DNA of 32,964 bases from CAZIHO01 sp964538875 (GTDB lineage Bacteria; Pseudomonadota; Gammaproteobacteria; Chromatiales; Chromatiaceae). How positions within the stretch are numbered: the first letter of the stretch is position 1; each line of letters starts with the position of its first letter. The position numbers were made by a program, and so were the translations under genes. Below, piece after piece: positions 6,989 to 15,005 of this stretch. The stretch covers positions 1 through 32,964 of the forward strand of contig CAZIHO010000025.1 of the NCBI GenBank assembly GCA_964538875.1, written 5' to 3'. Below the pieces are notes generated by a model. That model saw only the letters and a program-made list of their open reading frames with translations, ran no database searches and was not told where the DNA came from.

Positions 6989-9568
6989 GTGACTATCCCC
7001 GGAGCGGGCGGACCCGGCCCTGTGTTGTCGGAGTCCCTGTTGCTGGCCCTGCTGGACGAGATTCCCGATCTGATCTGGTTGAAGGACCGGGCCGGGGTCT
7101 GTCGGCTGTGCAATCGCCTGGCCGCCGCTGTGCTGGGGCGGCCCAGAACGGAAATCTTGGGTCGCAACGATCACCAATTACTGCCGCCGGACCTGGCTGA
7201 CCGGTTATGCGCTGAGGACCAGCGTCTCCTGGACGGGGGCGAACCCCGGCCCATGGAAATCAACCTGAACTGCCCTGGTGCGACGGTGGCGGGTTTTTTT
7301 GAACTCCGTGGCACCCTGCTGCGGGACGCCCAGGGAGAGGTGGCTGGGGTGCTGAGGACCGGCCGGGATTTGACCGCCCACCGCCAAGCGCTGCGGGACC
7401 TGGCGGAACGGGAGGAAATGATTCAGGCTAGCCTGAGTCAAGCCGGCGACGGCATCGAGTTCGTGGACGCGGACAGTCTGCGCATCATCGACGTCAACGA
7501 TGCCTGTTGCCGGATGCTGGGTTACCACCGGGAGGAATACCTGGGACTCCGGTTGACCGATATCCAGGCGGACCTGGATGAGCCCGGATTGCGCGCCGCC
7601 ATTGCCGAGGTGCGGCGGGTGGGCGGTACCAGTTTCGCCAACCGGCACCGGACCAAGGATGGCCGGATTCTGGACGTGCAACTGCACGTGCGCGCCGCCC
7701 AGGTGCCGGGCAAGAACTACCTGGTGGGGGTATGGCGGGATGTCACCGAACATAACCGCCTGCAAGCCGCCGTGAGCCAAAGCGAGGCCAATCTGCGCCG
7801 TGCTCAGGCCCTGTCCCAGACCGGCAGCTGGTCGGTGGACATCGCCAGCCGCACCCTAAACTGGAGTGACGAAACCTATCGCATCTTCGGCGCCCAGCCC
7901 GGCCGGCCGGTCACCCTGTCGGACTTCGCCGCCCGCATCCATCCAGACGACGCCGCCTTTGTGCTGGCGGCCTGGAAAAAAATTCTAGATGGCGTGCCCT
8001 ACGACATCGAACACCGCATCCGGGTGGGGGATGAAGTCCGCTGGGTGCGGGAGCGGGCCGAAATTGAATTTGACGCCAGCGGGGCGCCCCGTTCCTCTCT
8101 GGGCACCGTGCAGGACATCAGCGAGCGCAAGCGTATCGAGGCGGAACTGGTACGGCACCGGGACCATCTGGAGGAACTGGTCCAGTCCCGCACCCTGGAA
8201 TTGCAGGAAGCCAAGGACGCGGTGGAAGCGGCCAGCCGCGCCAAGAGCACCTTTCTGGCCAACATGAGCCACGAAATCCGCACCCCCATGAACGCCATCA
8301 TCGGCATGGCCCACCTGCTGCGCAGCGATTTGGGGGATCCCAAGGCCCTCGGGCAACTGGGCAAGATCGAGGAAGCGGGTCTACACCTGCTGGGGGTCAT
8401 CAACGACGTGCTGGACCTGTCCAAACTTGAGGCGGGCGGGCTCACCCTGGACCAGGTGGATTTCGGCCTGGAAGCTCTGATCGACCGCATCCTGAGCCAA
8501 CTGGGGGAGCGGGCGGCGGCCAAAGGCTTACGGCTGGACAAGGTGCTGGACCCGGCGCTGCCGGGCTGGCTACGGGGTGATCCCCTGCGGTTGGGCCAGA
8601 TTCTGGCCAACTTCCTGAGCAATGCGATCAAGTTCTCCGATTGGGGACGGATCCAGATCCGGGCCCGCTGGCTAGGTGACGAGGCCGGCGCCGCGCTGGT
8701 GCGATTGGAAGTGGAAGACCAGGGCATCGGTCTCACCGACGACCAGCGAGAGCGTATTTTCTTACCCTTTACCCAGGGGGACGACTCCACTACCCGGCGT
8801 TTTGGCGGCACCGGCCTGGGGCTCACCATCGCCGCCCGGCTGGCGATGCTCATGGGCGGCGCGGTGGGTGTGGAGAGCCGTCCCGGTCAAGGCAGCACCT
8901 TCTGGGTGCGGGTACGGCTGGCCCGGGCCGCCGGCCCCGTGAAGCTCGCCAGCGGACCCGCCGCCCGGGATGACCTGCCGCTACGGGCCGCCCTAGGCGC
9001 CGTGCCCGGCCTCAATCTGGCACAGGGCCTAGTGAGTGTGCGCGGCCAGTTGGACCGCTACCGGCGGCTGCTGACCCTGTTTCACCAGGGTCACGGCGGC
9101 GACGTGGCGGCGTTGCGCGCCCACCTGGCGGCGGATCAGCGGGGCGAGGCTCAGCGTCTGGCTCATAGCCTCAAGGGTGTGGCCGCTACCCTGGGCGCCG
9201 AGGACCTATCCCGGCGCGCCCGGGACGTGGAACTGGCGCTGCGGGATGGCGCTCCGGATCGAGAGTTGGAACCCAAGGTCCAGGCGTTGGACGCAGGTCT
9301 CGCGCCCCTGGTGCGAGCCATCGCCGCGGTGACCGGCGATCAACTGGCGGCGCCCGCGCCGGTCCCGGAACCGGCCCAGGTGCGTCTGCTGTTGACGGAA
9401 CTCCAGCGCTTATTGGCCGCCGATAACACCCGCGCCAACAAATTGTGGCAGGAATCCGCCGCCACCCTGAGCGCCGTGCTGGGACCCCTGGCGGCGCCCC
9501 TGGGCCGGGCCATCGAGCAATTCGACTATGAGCGGGCGCTGGCGATCATGAACGTCATCGAGCGCTGA
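6989..9568 (+). CDS. Soluble PAS-PAS-PAS histidine kinase with Hpt domain, no receiver
   Basis: 859-aa sensor kinase without signal peptide or membrane helix, so probably a cytosolic sensor. Three PAS-type regions (about 15-130, 140-255, 270-385) precede a coiled linker. The HisKA box FLANMSHEIRTP follows with His428, then an HATPase domain with the N box (Asn541/Asn545), DQGIGL, and the G2 box GGTGLGL (606-612). The Hpt domain then has His726 in AHSLKG. The junction motif VPGLNLAQGL (from Val672), which in many hybrid kinases follows a receiver, abuts the kinase domain: no receiver is present. A 70-residue C-terminal helical tail is typical of Hpt-containing hybrids. Phosphotransfer from His428 to His726 would need a receiver on another protein; no response regulator lies in the window. 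GTG 6989 is the start that fits the spacing. The ligand is unknown. Confidence 0.93.
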   Translation: MTIPGAGGPGPVLSESLLLALLDEIPDLIWLKDRAGVCRLCNRLAAAVLGRPRTEILGRNDHQLLPPDLADRLCAEDQRLLDGGEPRPMEINLNCPGATVAGFFELRGTLLRDAQGEVAGVLRTGRDLTAHRQALRDLAEREEMIQASLSQAGDGIEFVDADSLRIIDVNDACCRMLGYHREEYLGLRLTDIQADLDEPGLRAAIAEVRRVGGTSFANRHRTKDGRILDVQLHVRAAQVPGKNYLVGVWRDVTEHNRLQAAVSQSEANLRRAQALSQTGSWSVDIASRTLNWSDETYRIFGAQPGRPVTLSDFAARIHPDDAAFVLAAWKKILDGVPYDIEHRIRVGDEVRWVRERAEIEFDASGAPRSSLGTVQDISERKRIEAELVRHRDHLEELVQSRTLELQEAKDAVEAASRAKSTFLANMSHEIRTPMNAIIGMAHLLRSDLGDPKALGQLGKIEEAGLHLLGVINDVLDLSKLEAGGLTLDQVDFGLEALIDRILSQLGERAAAKGLRLDKVLDPALPGWLRGDPLRLGQILANFLSNAIKFSDWGRIQIRARWLGDEAGAALVRLEVEDQGIGLTDDQRERIFLPFTQGDDSTTRRFGGTGLGLTIAARLAMLMGGAVGVESRPGQGSTFWVRVRLARAAGPVKLASGPAARDDLPLRAALGAVPGLNLAQGLVSVRGQLDRYRRLLTLFHQGHGGDVAALRAHLAADQRGEAQRLAHSLKGVAATLGAEDLSRRARDVELALRDGAPDRELEPKVQALDAGLAPLVRAIAAVTGDQLAAPAPVPEPAQVRLLLTELQRLLAADNTRANKLWQESAATLSAVLGPLAAPLGRAIEQFDYERALAIMNVIER

Positions 9569-9607
9569 ACCGCCGTTCAAGACACCATTATCTTAGGAAG
9601 CCAAACC

Positions 9608-10564
9608 ATGCCCCAGTGGGACGTATTCAATGGCGACGCGGACGGGCTGTGCGCCCTCCAGCAACTGCGCCTGGCCCAACCCAGGGACTCCCGGCTGGTG
9701 ACCGGTGTCAAGCGGGACATCGGCCTGCTGATCCAGGTCCAGGCCCAGGCCGGTGACCAGGTGACGGTGCTCGACATCGCCCTGGACAAGAACCGGGAGG
9801 CGCTGGTGCGGTTGCTGGACCAGGGCGTCAAGGTGCGCTATTTCGACCACCATTACCCAGGTGACATCCCTGACCATCCGGGGTTGGACACCCACATCGA
9901 CACCCGCCCGGACCAGGGCACCAGCCTGCTGGTAGATCATTGGCTGGGCGGTGCTCACCGGGCCTGGGCGGTGGTGGGCACCTTCGGCGACAACTTTGAC
10001 CGCCAGGCACGGGCGGCGGCGGCACCCCTGGGTTTGCCGGAGGCGGACCTGGAGCGCTTGCGGGACCTGGGCATCTACCTCAACTACAACGGCTATGGCG
10101 CCAGCCTGGACGACCTGCACGCGCCGCCGGCGGAGCTGGCGCAGCGTATGCTGCCGTTCGCCGATCCCCTGGAATTCATCGCCGCCGAACCTCTGTTCAA
10201 GACCCTGGAAGCGGGCTACCGGGATGATATGGCCCGGGCCGCCGGCTTGGCCCCGGTGCTAGAAACGGCCAGCCACCGGGCCTATGTGCTGCCGGATGCC
10301 CCCTGGGCACGGCGGGTTAGCGGCGTGCTCGCCAACGATCTGGCCCAGGCCGCGCCGGAACGCGCCCATGCGCTCCTCACCCAATTACCGGCTGGAGGCT
10401 TCCTGGTCAGCGTGCGGGCGCCCATGGCTCAGCCCCAGGGCGCCGACGACCTGTGCCGGCGCTTCCCCAGCGGCGGCGGGCGTAAGGCGGCGGCGGGCAT
10501 CAACCAATTGCCGGAGCACCAGTTCCAGGCATTTTTAGCGGCGTTTCAGGGGGCGTTTTGCTGA
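9608..10564 (+). CDS. DHH-family phosphoesterase-like protein
   Basis: 318-aa protein resembling the DHH/DHHA1 superfamily (RecJ, NrnA, pyrophosphatases). An N-terminal FNGDADGLCA (Asp10, Asp12) matches the metal-binding DxD motif I. VTVLDIALD (51-60) matches motif II. Asp80-His81-His82 is the DHH motif itself. The C-terminal substrate loop reads SGGGRKAAAGIN: the usual GGGH has Arg292 instead of His. Metal binding therefore looks intact while the nucleotide-binding loop is altered, so the substrate may differ from oligonucleotides or c-di-nucleotides. ATG 9608 has AGGAAG about 9 nt upstream. It lies 39 nt after the kinase gene in the same direction and may be co-transcribed with it. It converges on relA. 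Confidence 0.85.
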   Translation: MPQWDVFNGDADGLCALQQLRLAQPRDSRLVTGVKRDIGLLIQVQAQAGDQVTVLDIALDKNREALVRLLDQGVKVRYFDHHYPGDIPDHPGLDTHIDTRPDQGTSLLVDHWLGGAHRAWAVVGTFGDNFDRQARAAAAPLGLPEADLERLRDLGIYLNYNGYGASLDDLHAPPAELAQRMLPFADPLEFIAAEPLFKTLEAGYRDDMARAAGLAPVLETASHRAYVLPDAPWARRVSGVLANDLAQAAPERAHALLTQLPAGGFLVSVRAPMAQPQGADDLCRRFPSGGGRKAAAGINQLPEHQFQAFLAAFQGAFC

Positions 10565-10607
10565 AGCCCGGCGAGCGCGATCCCAACAGTGCATCGGGGG
10601 TCTACCT

Positions 10608-12818
10608 CTACACCCGCCGGCGGACCTGCAACACCGCTGGCACTTGCATCAGCCGGGCGATGACCCGGTTCAGTTTGTCGCCGTTGGGGATTTCGATGGT
10701 GAACAGCATGGTGGCCACGTCCGAGGTGTGGTTACTGTGGGTCTGGGACGCGATGACGTTGATGTCTTCGTTGGCCAGGGTCGAGGAGATGTCCCGCAGC
10801 AGACCCTTGCGGTCGGACGCCTGGACTTCGATGTCCACTGGATAGGCGATGTCCCCCTTGGTGGCGCTGCTCCATTGCACCGACACCAGCCGTTCCTGGT
10901 CGTCCGGTGCCAGACGTGCCATGTTGGGGCAGCTGGTCCGGTGTACGGTGACGCCGTTGCCCCGGGTGATGAAGCCCAGGATGGCGTCCGGCGGCACCGG
11001 CTTGCAGCAGCGGGCGATGTGGGTGAGCAGGTCGCCGACGCCGGCTACCACCACCTCGCCCTTGGTGGGGCGGCTGCTGGGCGCCGCGATGGGAACTTGC
11101 TTGGGTTCCGGCGCCTTGACCGGGTGGATGTCGGCCTGATTGAGGACCTGCACCGGCGAGAGTTCGCCGCGCCCCACGGCGGCCAGCAGGTCGTCGCCCT
11201 TCTTGAAGTTGTACCGGGCGGCCGCCCGCTCCAAGTCCGGCCGTTCGTCCACCCCCAGGCGGCCGAGTTCCCGTTCTACGGCGGCGCGGCCGTGGGCCAG
11301 GTGCTGGTCGTAGTCCTGTTGCTTGAACCACTGGCGTACCCGGTTGCGGGCCTTGGCGGTCTTGAGGTAGCCCAGTTGGGGTAGCGCCCAGTCCCGGCTG
11401 GGAGAGCCGTTCTTGGCGGTGATGATGTCCACGGTCTGGCCGCTGACCAGGGGCTGGGTCAGGTTGACCAGCTTGCCGTTGACCCGGGCGCCCCGGCATT
11501 TGTGGCCGATCTCGGTGTGGATGGCGTAGGCGAAGTCCAGGGGGGTGGCGCCCTTGGGCAGTTCCACCACCTTGTTCTTGGGGGTCAGGACGTAGATCTT
11601 GACCGGCTCGAACTCGGTCTTGAAGCGATCCACGAAATCCTCGGCGTCGCCGCCTTCGTCCTTGAGTTCCAGCCAGTGACGCATCCAGAGAATGCGCCGC
11701 TCCAACTCGGAATCGGAGCCGGTGTTTTCCTTGTAGCGCCAATGGGCCGCGACGCCCAGTTCGGCGTGCCGGTGCATGCCCCGGGTGCGGATCTGGACTT
11801 CTAGGGGTTTGTCCTCGGGGCCCACCACGGCGGTGTGGATGGACTGGTACATATTGGTTTTGGGGGTGGCGATGTAGTCATCGAACTCCCCGGGGATGTG
11901 GCGCCAGAGTCCATGCACCACGCCGAGGGCGGCGTAGCAGTCGGACAGGTTTTCCACCAGCACCCGCACCGCCCGCACGTCGAAGATTTGATCGAAGTCC
12001 ACGCCCTTGCGGCGCATCTTGCGGTAGATGCTGTAAATGTGCTTGGGCCGGCCGGTCACCTGGGCGTGTACGCCGGCCTCCGCGAATTTTTCCTTGAGCA
12101 CCTCGATGATGTGGCTGATGAAGGCTTCCCGGTCGGCGCGGCGGCCGTCCAGGAGGCTGGCGATGCGCTGGTATTCCGCAGGTTCCAGGAAACGCAGGCT
12201 GAGGTCTTCCAGTTCCCACTTGATTTGCCAGATGCCCAGCCGGTTGGCCAGGGGCCCGTACACCTGGCGGGTTTCCCGGGCCAGGCGCTGACGGATTTCG
12301 TCGGATAGGCGCTTGCTGGCTCGCATCAGGTGCAACCGTTCGGCCAGCACTACCAGCACCGCCCGCACGTCTTCGGCAATGCCGAGTAAGAGCCGACGCA
12401 GATTTTCCGCCTGTTCCGCCCGCTCCCCCTCCCGTACGCTGGCATCCAGGCTGCCAAATTGGCCCAGCCGGGTCAGGTTGCCCACCATGTGGGCGACCCG
12501 GGGACCAAATTGTTGTTCCAGCAATTCCGGCGTCACCTCCGGGGAGGCCAGGGTGCCATTGAGAATGGCGGTTTCCAGGGTTTCGGAGTCCAGGCGCATG
12601 TGGGCCAGGATGTCGGCGGTAGCTAGGTTGTGGCGCAGGCGGGTTTCCCCGGTGCCCAGCATCTGCTCCGCCAAGGTGGCGCGGGCCAGGCAGCAGGCGG
12701 ACCGGAGCCGGTCCCGCTGGGGCTCGCTGTAATGGGCTTCGATGCCGGCGAACCACTGCTCCAGGTCCTGGGGGCAGATGTGGTTACCGGCCGGGAGGCT
12801 GGTCTTGGTGGCGACCAT
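10608..12818 (-). CDS. relA: GTP pyrophosphokinase RelA (ppGpp synthetase I)
   Basis: 736-aa long RelA/SpoT homologue making (p)ppGpp from ATP and GTP/GDP, activated by stalled ribosomes. The N-terminal hydrolase domain is degenerate: where SpoT has ILHDVIEDT this protein has ILNGTL (85-90), with the His-Asp metal ligands gone. The synthetase domain is intact (RPKHIYSIYRKM, DVRAVRV, YQSIHT) and carries the acidic EFDD motif (311-314) typical of monofunctional RelA. TGS (about 400-470), a helical/zinc-finger-like region with Cys-Cys, and an ACT domain (about 660-736) follow. ATG at 12818 lacks a strong ribosome site. It starts 28 nt after the stop of the DUF1015 gene, suggesting a shared transcript. 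Confidence 0.97.
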   Translation of the reverse strand: MVATKTSLPAGNHICPQDLEQWFAGIEAHYSEPQRDRLRSACCLARATLAEQMLGTGETRLRHNLATADILAHMRLDSETLETAILNGTLASPEVTPELLEQQFGPRVAHMVGNLTRLGQFGSLDASVREGERAEQAENLRRLLLGIAEDVRAVLVVLAERLHLMRASKRLSDEIRQRLARETRQVYGPLANRLGIWQIKWELEDLSLRFLEPAEYQRIASLLDGRRADREAFISHIIEVLKEKFAEAGVHAQVTGRPKHIYSIYRKMRRKGVDFDQIFDVRAVRVLVENLSDCYAALGVVHGLWRHIPGEFDDYIATPKTNMYQSIHTAVVGPEDKPLEVQIRTRGMHRHAELGVAAHWRYKENTGSDSELERRILWMRHWLELKDEGGDAEDFVDRFKTEFEPVKIYVLTPKNKVVELPKGATPLDFAYAIHTEIGHKCRGARVNGKLVNLTQPLVSGQTVDIITAKNGSPSRDWALPQLGYLKTAKARNRVRQWFKQQDYDQHLAHGRAAVERELGRLGVDERPDLERAAARYNFKKGDDLLAAVGRGELSPVQVLNQADIHPVKAPEPKQVPIAAPSSRPTKGEVVVAGVGDLLTHIARCCKPVPPDAILGFITRGNGVTVHRTSCPNMARLAPDDQERLVSVQWSSATKGDIAYPVDIEVQASDRKGLLRDISSTLANEDINVIASQTHSNHTSDVATMLFTIEIPNGDKLNRVIARLMQVPAVLQVRRRV

Positions 12819-12846
12819 GGTGGCGCTGCGGGTTCCGGGGGGCGGG

Positions 12847-14088
12847 CTAGCCGAGCAGGTGGCTCACCAGTCCGTCGGCGAGCTTGGGCTCGAACCAGGT
12901 GGACTTGGGTGGCATGACTTCGCCGGCGTCCGCCACCGCCATCAAATCCTCCATGCTGGTGGGGTGCAGGGACAGGGCGGCGCGCATGTCGCCCTGATCG
13001 ACCCGCTGGACCAGGCCCTCCAGTCCCCGGATGCCACCCACGAAGTCGATGCGGTCATCGGTGCGCTGGTCCCGGATACCGAGCAGTGGCTCGATGAGGT
13101 GATCCGCCAGCAGGCTCACATCCAGGCGTGCCACCGGGTCGTCCTGGGGGATCTTGGCCCCATCCAGGGTCAGCCGGTGCCAGCCTTGATCTAGGTATAG
13201 GCCAAACTCGCCAGGGCGGGCCGGCGTCACCGGCACCGGGCTGGACTCGACCTGGAAACGTTCCCCGACCTGTTCCAGGAAATCGGTGGAGTCCATGCCG
13301 CCCAGATCCCGGACCACCCGGTTATAGGCCATGATGCGCAATTGCCGGTGGGGGAAGATGACGGCCAGGAAATAGTTATAGGCTTCGTCGCCACTGTGGG
13401 CCGGGTTGGCCCGGCGGCGCGTTGCCGCCACCCGGGACGCAGCGGCGGACCGGTGATGGCCGTCCGCCACGTACAGGGCCGGCAGGGCGTCGAAGCCGGC
13501 ACTGATGCGGGCCGCCAGGGCGCCATCCCGCACCACCCAGAGTTCATGGCGCACCCCATCCGCGGCCCGGATATCCACTTCCGGCGCGCCCTGGGAGCCC
13601 TGCTCCAACAGGGCGTCCAGGTCCGGGGTGCTTCGATAAGCCAGAAACACCGGGCCGGTTTGGGCGTCCAGCACGTCGATCTGCCGCACCCGGTCGTCTT
13701 CCTTGACCGGGCGGGTGAATTCGTGGCGCTTGATGCGGCCCTGGTCGTAGGCGTCCACCGAGGCCGCCGCCACCAGGCCGGTCTGGCGATGCTCGCCCAT
13801 GGTCAGCCGGTACAGGTAATAACAGGGTGCCGGATCCTGTTCCAGCACGCCCTGGGCCCGCATCTGGGCGAGATTGTCCCGGGCCTTGGCGTACACCTCC
13901 GGCCCATAAGGATTGGTACCCTCGGGTAGATCCACTTCAGCCCGGGAAATGTGCAGAAAGCTATAGGGCCGGCCGGCGACCTGCTGCCGGGCTTCCCGGG
14001 CGTCCACCACGTCATAGGGCGGCGCCGCTACCTCGGCGGCACGGCCGGCGGCGGGGCGTAATCCGGCAAAGGGCTTGACCAGTGGCAT
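12847..14088 (-). CDS. DUF1015 family protein of unknown function
   Basis: 413-aa cytosolic protein of the widespread DUF1015 family. Recognisable conserved segments are PPYDV (23-27), an IKRHEFTR box (119-126) and ADGHHR (208-213). The two His-rich boxes look like an active or metal site, but no reaction is established that I can name. No signal peptide or membrane helix is seen. The start ATG at 14086-14088 is backed by a good ribosome site (GGGAGGAAG on the minus strand, about 14093-14101). The gene lies immediately upstream of relA and is divergent from the DUF302 gene. Family membership is firm; the function is not. Confidence 0.88.
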   Translation of the reverse strand: MPLVKPFAGLRPAAGRAAEVAAPPYDVVDAREARQQVAGRPYSFLHISRAEVDLPEGTNPYGPEVYAKARDNLAQMRAQGVLEQDPAPCYYLYRLTMGEHRQTGLVAAASVDAYDQGRIKRHEFTRPVKEDDRVRQIDVLDAQTGPVFLAYRSTPDLDALLEQGSQGAPEVDIRAADGVRHELWVVRDGALAARISAGFDALPALYVADGHHRSAAASRVAATRRRANPAHSGDEAYNYFLAVIFPHRQLRIMAYNRVVRDLGGMDSTDFLEQVGERFQVESSPVPVTPARPGEFGLYLDQGWHRLTLDGAKIPQDDPVARLDVSLLADHLIEPLLGIRDQRTDDRIDFVGGIRGLEGLVQRVDQGDMRAALSLHPTSMEDLMAVADAGEVMPPKSTWFEPKLADGLVSHLLG

Positions 14089-14221
14089 GGAGCTTCCTCC
14101 CTGGGACGGGGACCTAGAGAACGGGACCCGGCGCGGATGGCGGTTAAGGCCCGGATTGGCGCAGCATACTAGCAGGAAGCCCGGAGCGGGTTAAGGTGGG
14201 GATTACCCAATACCGGCCAGG

Positions 14222-14227
14222 TATGAT
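14222..14227 (+). promoter_or_regulatory. Candidate -10 box of the DUF302 gene
   Basis: TATGAT, 29 nt upstream of the ATG at 14257, is the best -10 match in the 168-nt divergent space. No convincing -35 stands 16-18 bp before it (GATTAC at 14201-14206 has a 15-bp spacer), so an activator may be needed or the call may be wrong. Confidence 0.3.
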
Positions 14228-14256
14228 GCCCGGGAGCGTTCAAAACAACGGGGGCG

Positions 14257-14652
14257 ATGAATATGTACGGTTTCTCCATGCAGATACGGACTGGGCTAGA
14301 CGAGGCGATCGACCGGGTGACGGCGGCGCTCAAGACCGAGGGCTTCGGCATCCTGTCCGACATCGACGTGGCGGCCACGCTGCGCACCAAGCTGGGCGTG
14401 GAAACCCGGCCGTACCGGATTCTGGGCGCCTGTAATCCGCCGCTCGCCCACCGGGCGCTGAGCGCGGACCTGGATGTCGGCCTGCTGCTGCCCTGTAACC
14501 TGGTGGTGCGGGAAGAGGCGGACGGGACCATCCGGGTGGCCTTCATGGACCCAGTGGCGGTCCTCGCCCTGGCGGAGCATCCGGAGGTGGCGGCCCTGGC
14601 CGTCGAAGTAAAGGCGCGCCTGGAGCGGGTCCGGGACGCCCTGGCGAGTTAG
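14257..14652 (+). CDS. DUF302 domain protein
   Basis: 131-aa soluble protein. The DUF302 core (about residues 30-100) is recognisable from GFGILSDIDV, LGACNPPLAHRAL and LLLPCNLVVRE, with the typical Cys59 and Cys80 and a terminal FMDP. No signal peptide is seen, so it is likely cytosolic. DUF302 proteins are small, abundant in sulfur-metabolising bacteria, and of unresolved biochemical role. It starts at ATG 14257 (a second ATG two codons on is possible) and ends 5 nt before the next gene, with which it almost certainly forms an operon. The convergent SQR-like gene suggests a link to sulfur or redox chemistry, which is inference. Confidence 0.85.
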   Translation: MNMYGFSMQIRTGLDEAIDRVTAALKTEGFGILSDIDVAATLRTKLGVETRPYRILGACNPPLAHRALSADLDVGLLLPCNLVVREEADGTIRVAFMDPVAVLALAEHPEVAALAVEVKARLERVRDALAS

Positions 14653-14657
14653 CCCCC

Positions 14658-15005
14658 ATGCTCTGGTTGCCGGACACAGCACGGGCCTGGGGTACGCCGG
14701 AATTTCGCGCCCTGTGTAAGCAAGAACTCCGCGCCCAGGCGGCATCGCTGCCCCTGGACGCCGGGCTGGCCCGCAGTAGCCGGGTATTGGACGACTCCCT
14801 GGAGGTGCTGGTGCTGGGCGCCAGCGAGGCGGGGGAGCGGCTCGACCTGCGGGTGGGCGTGGTGTACAGCGGATGCAGCGCCGGCTGTGGTTGCGCCGAT
14901 GATCCGACGCCCCTGGACGAAACTACCGAGTATTGCGAACTCCTGATCCAGATCGACCGGGCCAGCGGCGCCGCCAGCGTCACCCTGGCGGAACCCGACA
15001 GTTAG
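14658..15005 (+). CDS. Small Cys-rich protein of unknown function
   Basis: 115-aa soluble protein with no membrane segment. Its centre has a compact cysteine cluster, Cys73-x3-Cys77-x-Cys79 in YSGCSAGCGCADDPTP, followed by Cys93 in TEYCEL; a lone Cys20 stands near the N-terminus. The clustered Cys followed by DD could bind a metal or carry persulfide, but I do not know a characterised homologue. I have an impression that similar short proteins occur in sulfur-oxidising gammaproteobacteria; this is unverified. ATG 14658 comes 5 nt after the DUF302 stop, so translation is probably coupled. The stop codon overlaps the stop of the convergent flavoprotein gene by 4 nt. Confidence 0.75.
   Translation: MLWLPDTARAWGTPEFRALCKQELRAQAASLPLDAGLARSSRVLDDSLEVLVLGASEAGERLDLRVGVVYSGCSAGCGCADDPTPLDETTEYCELLIQIDRASGAASVTLAEPDS

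Noticed and set aside
10644..11384. Plus-strand frame opposite relA
   Set aside because: It is antisense to the ACT and TGS coding region and shows no independent signal.
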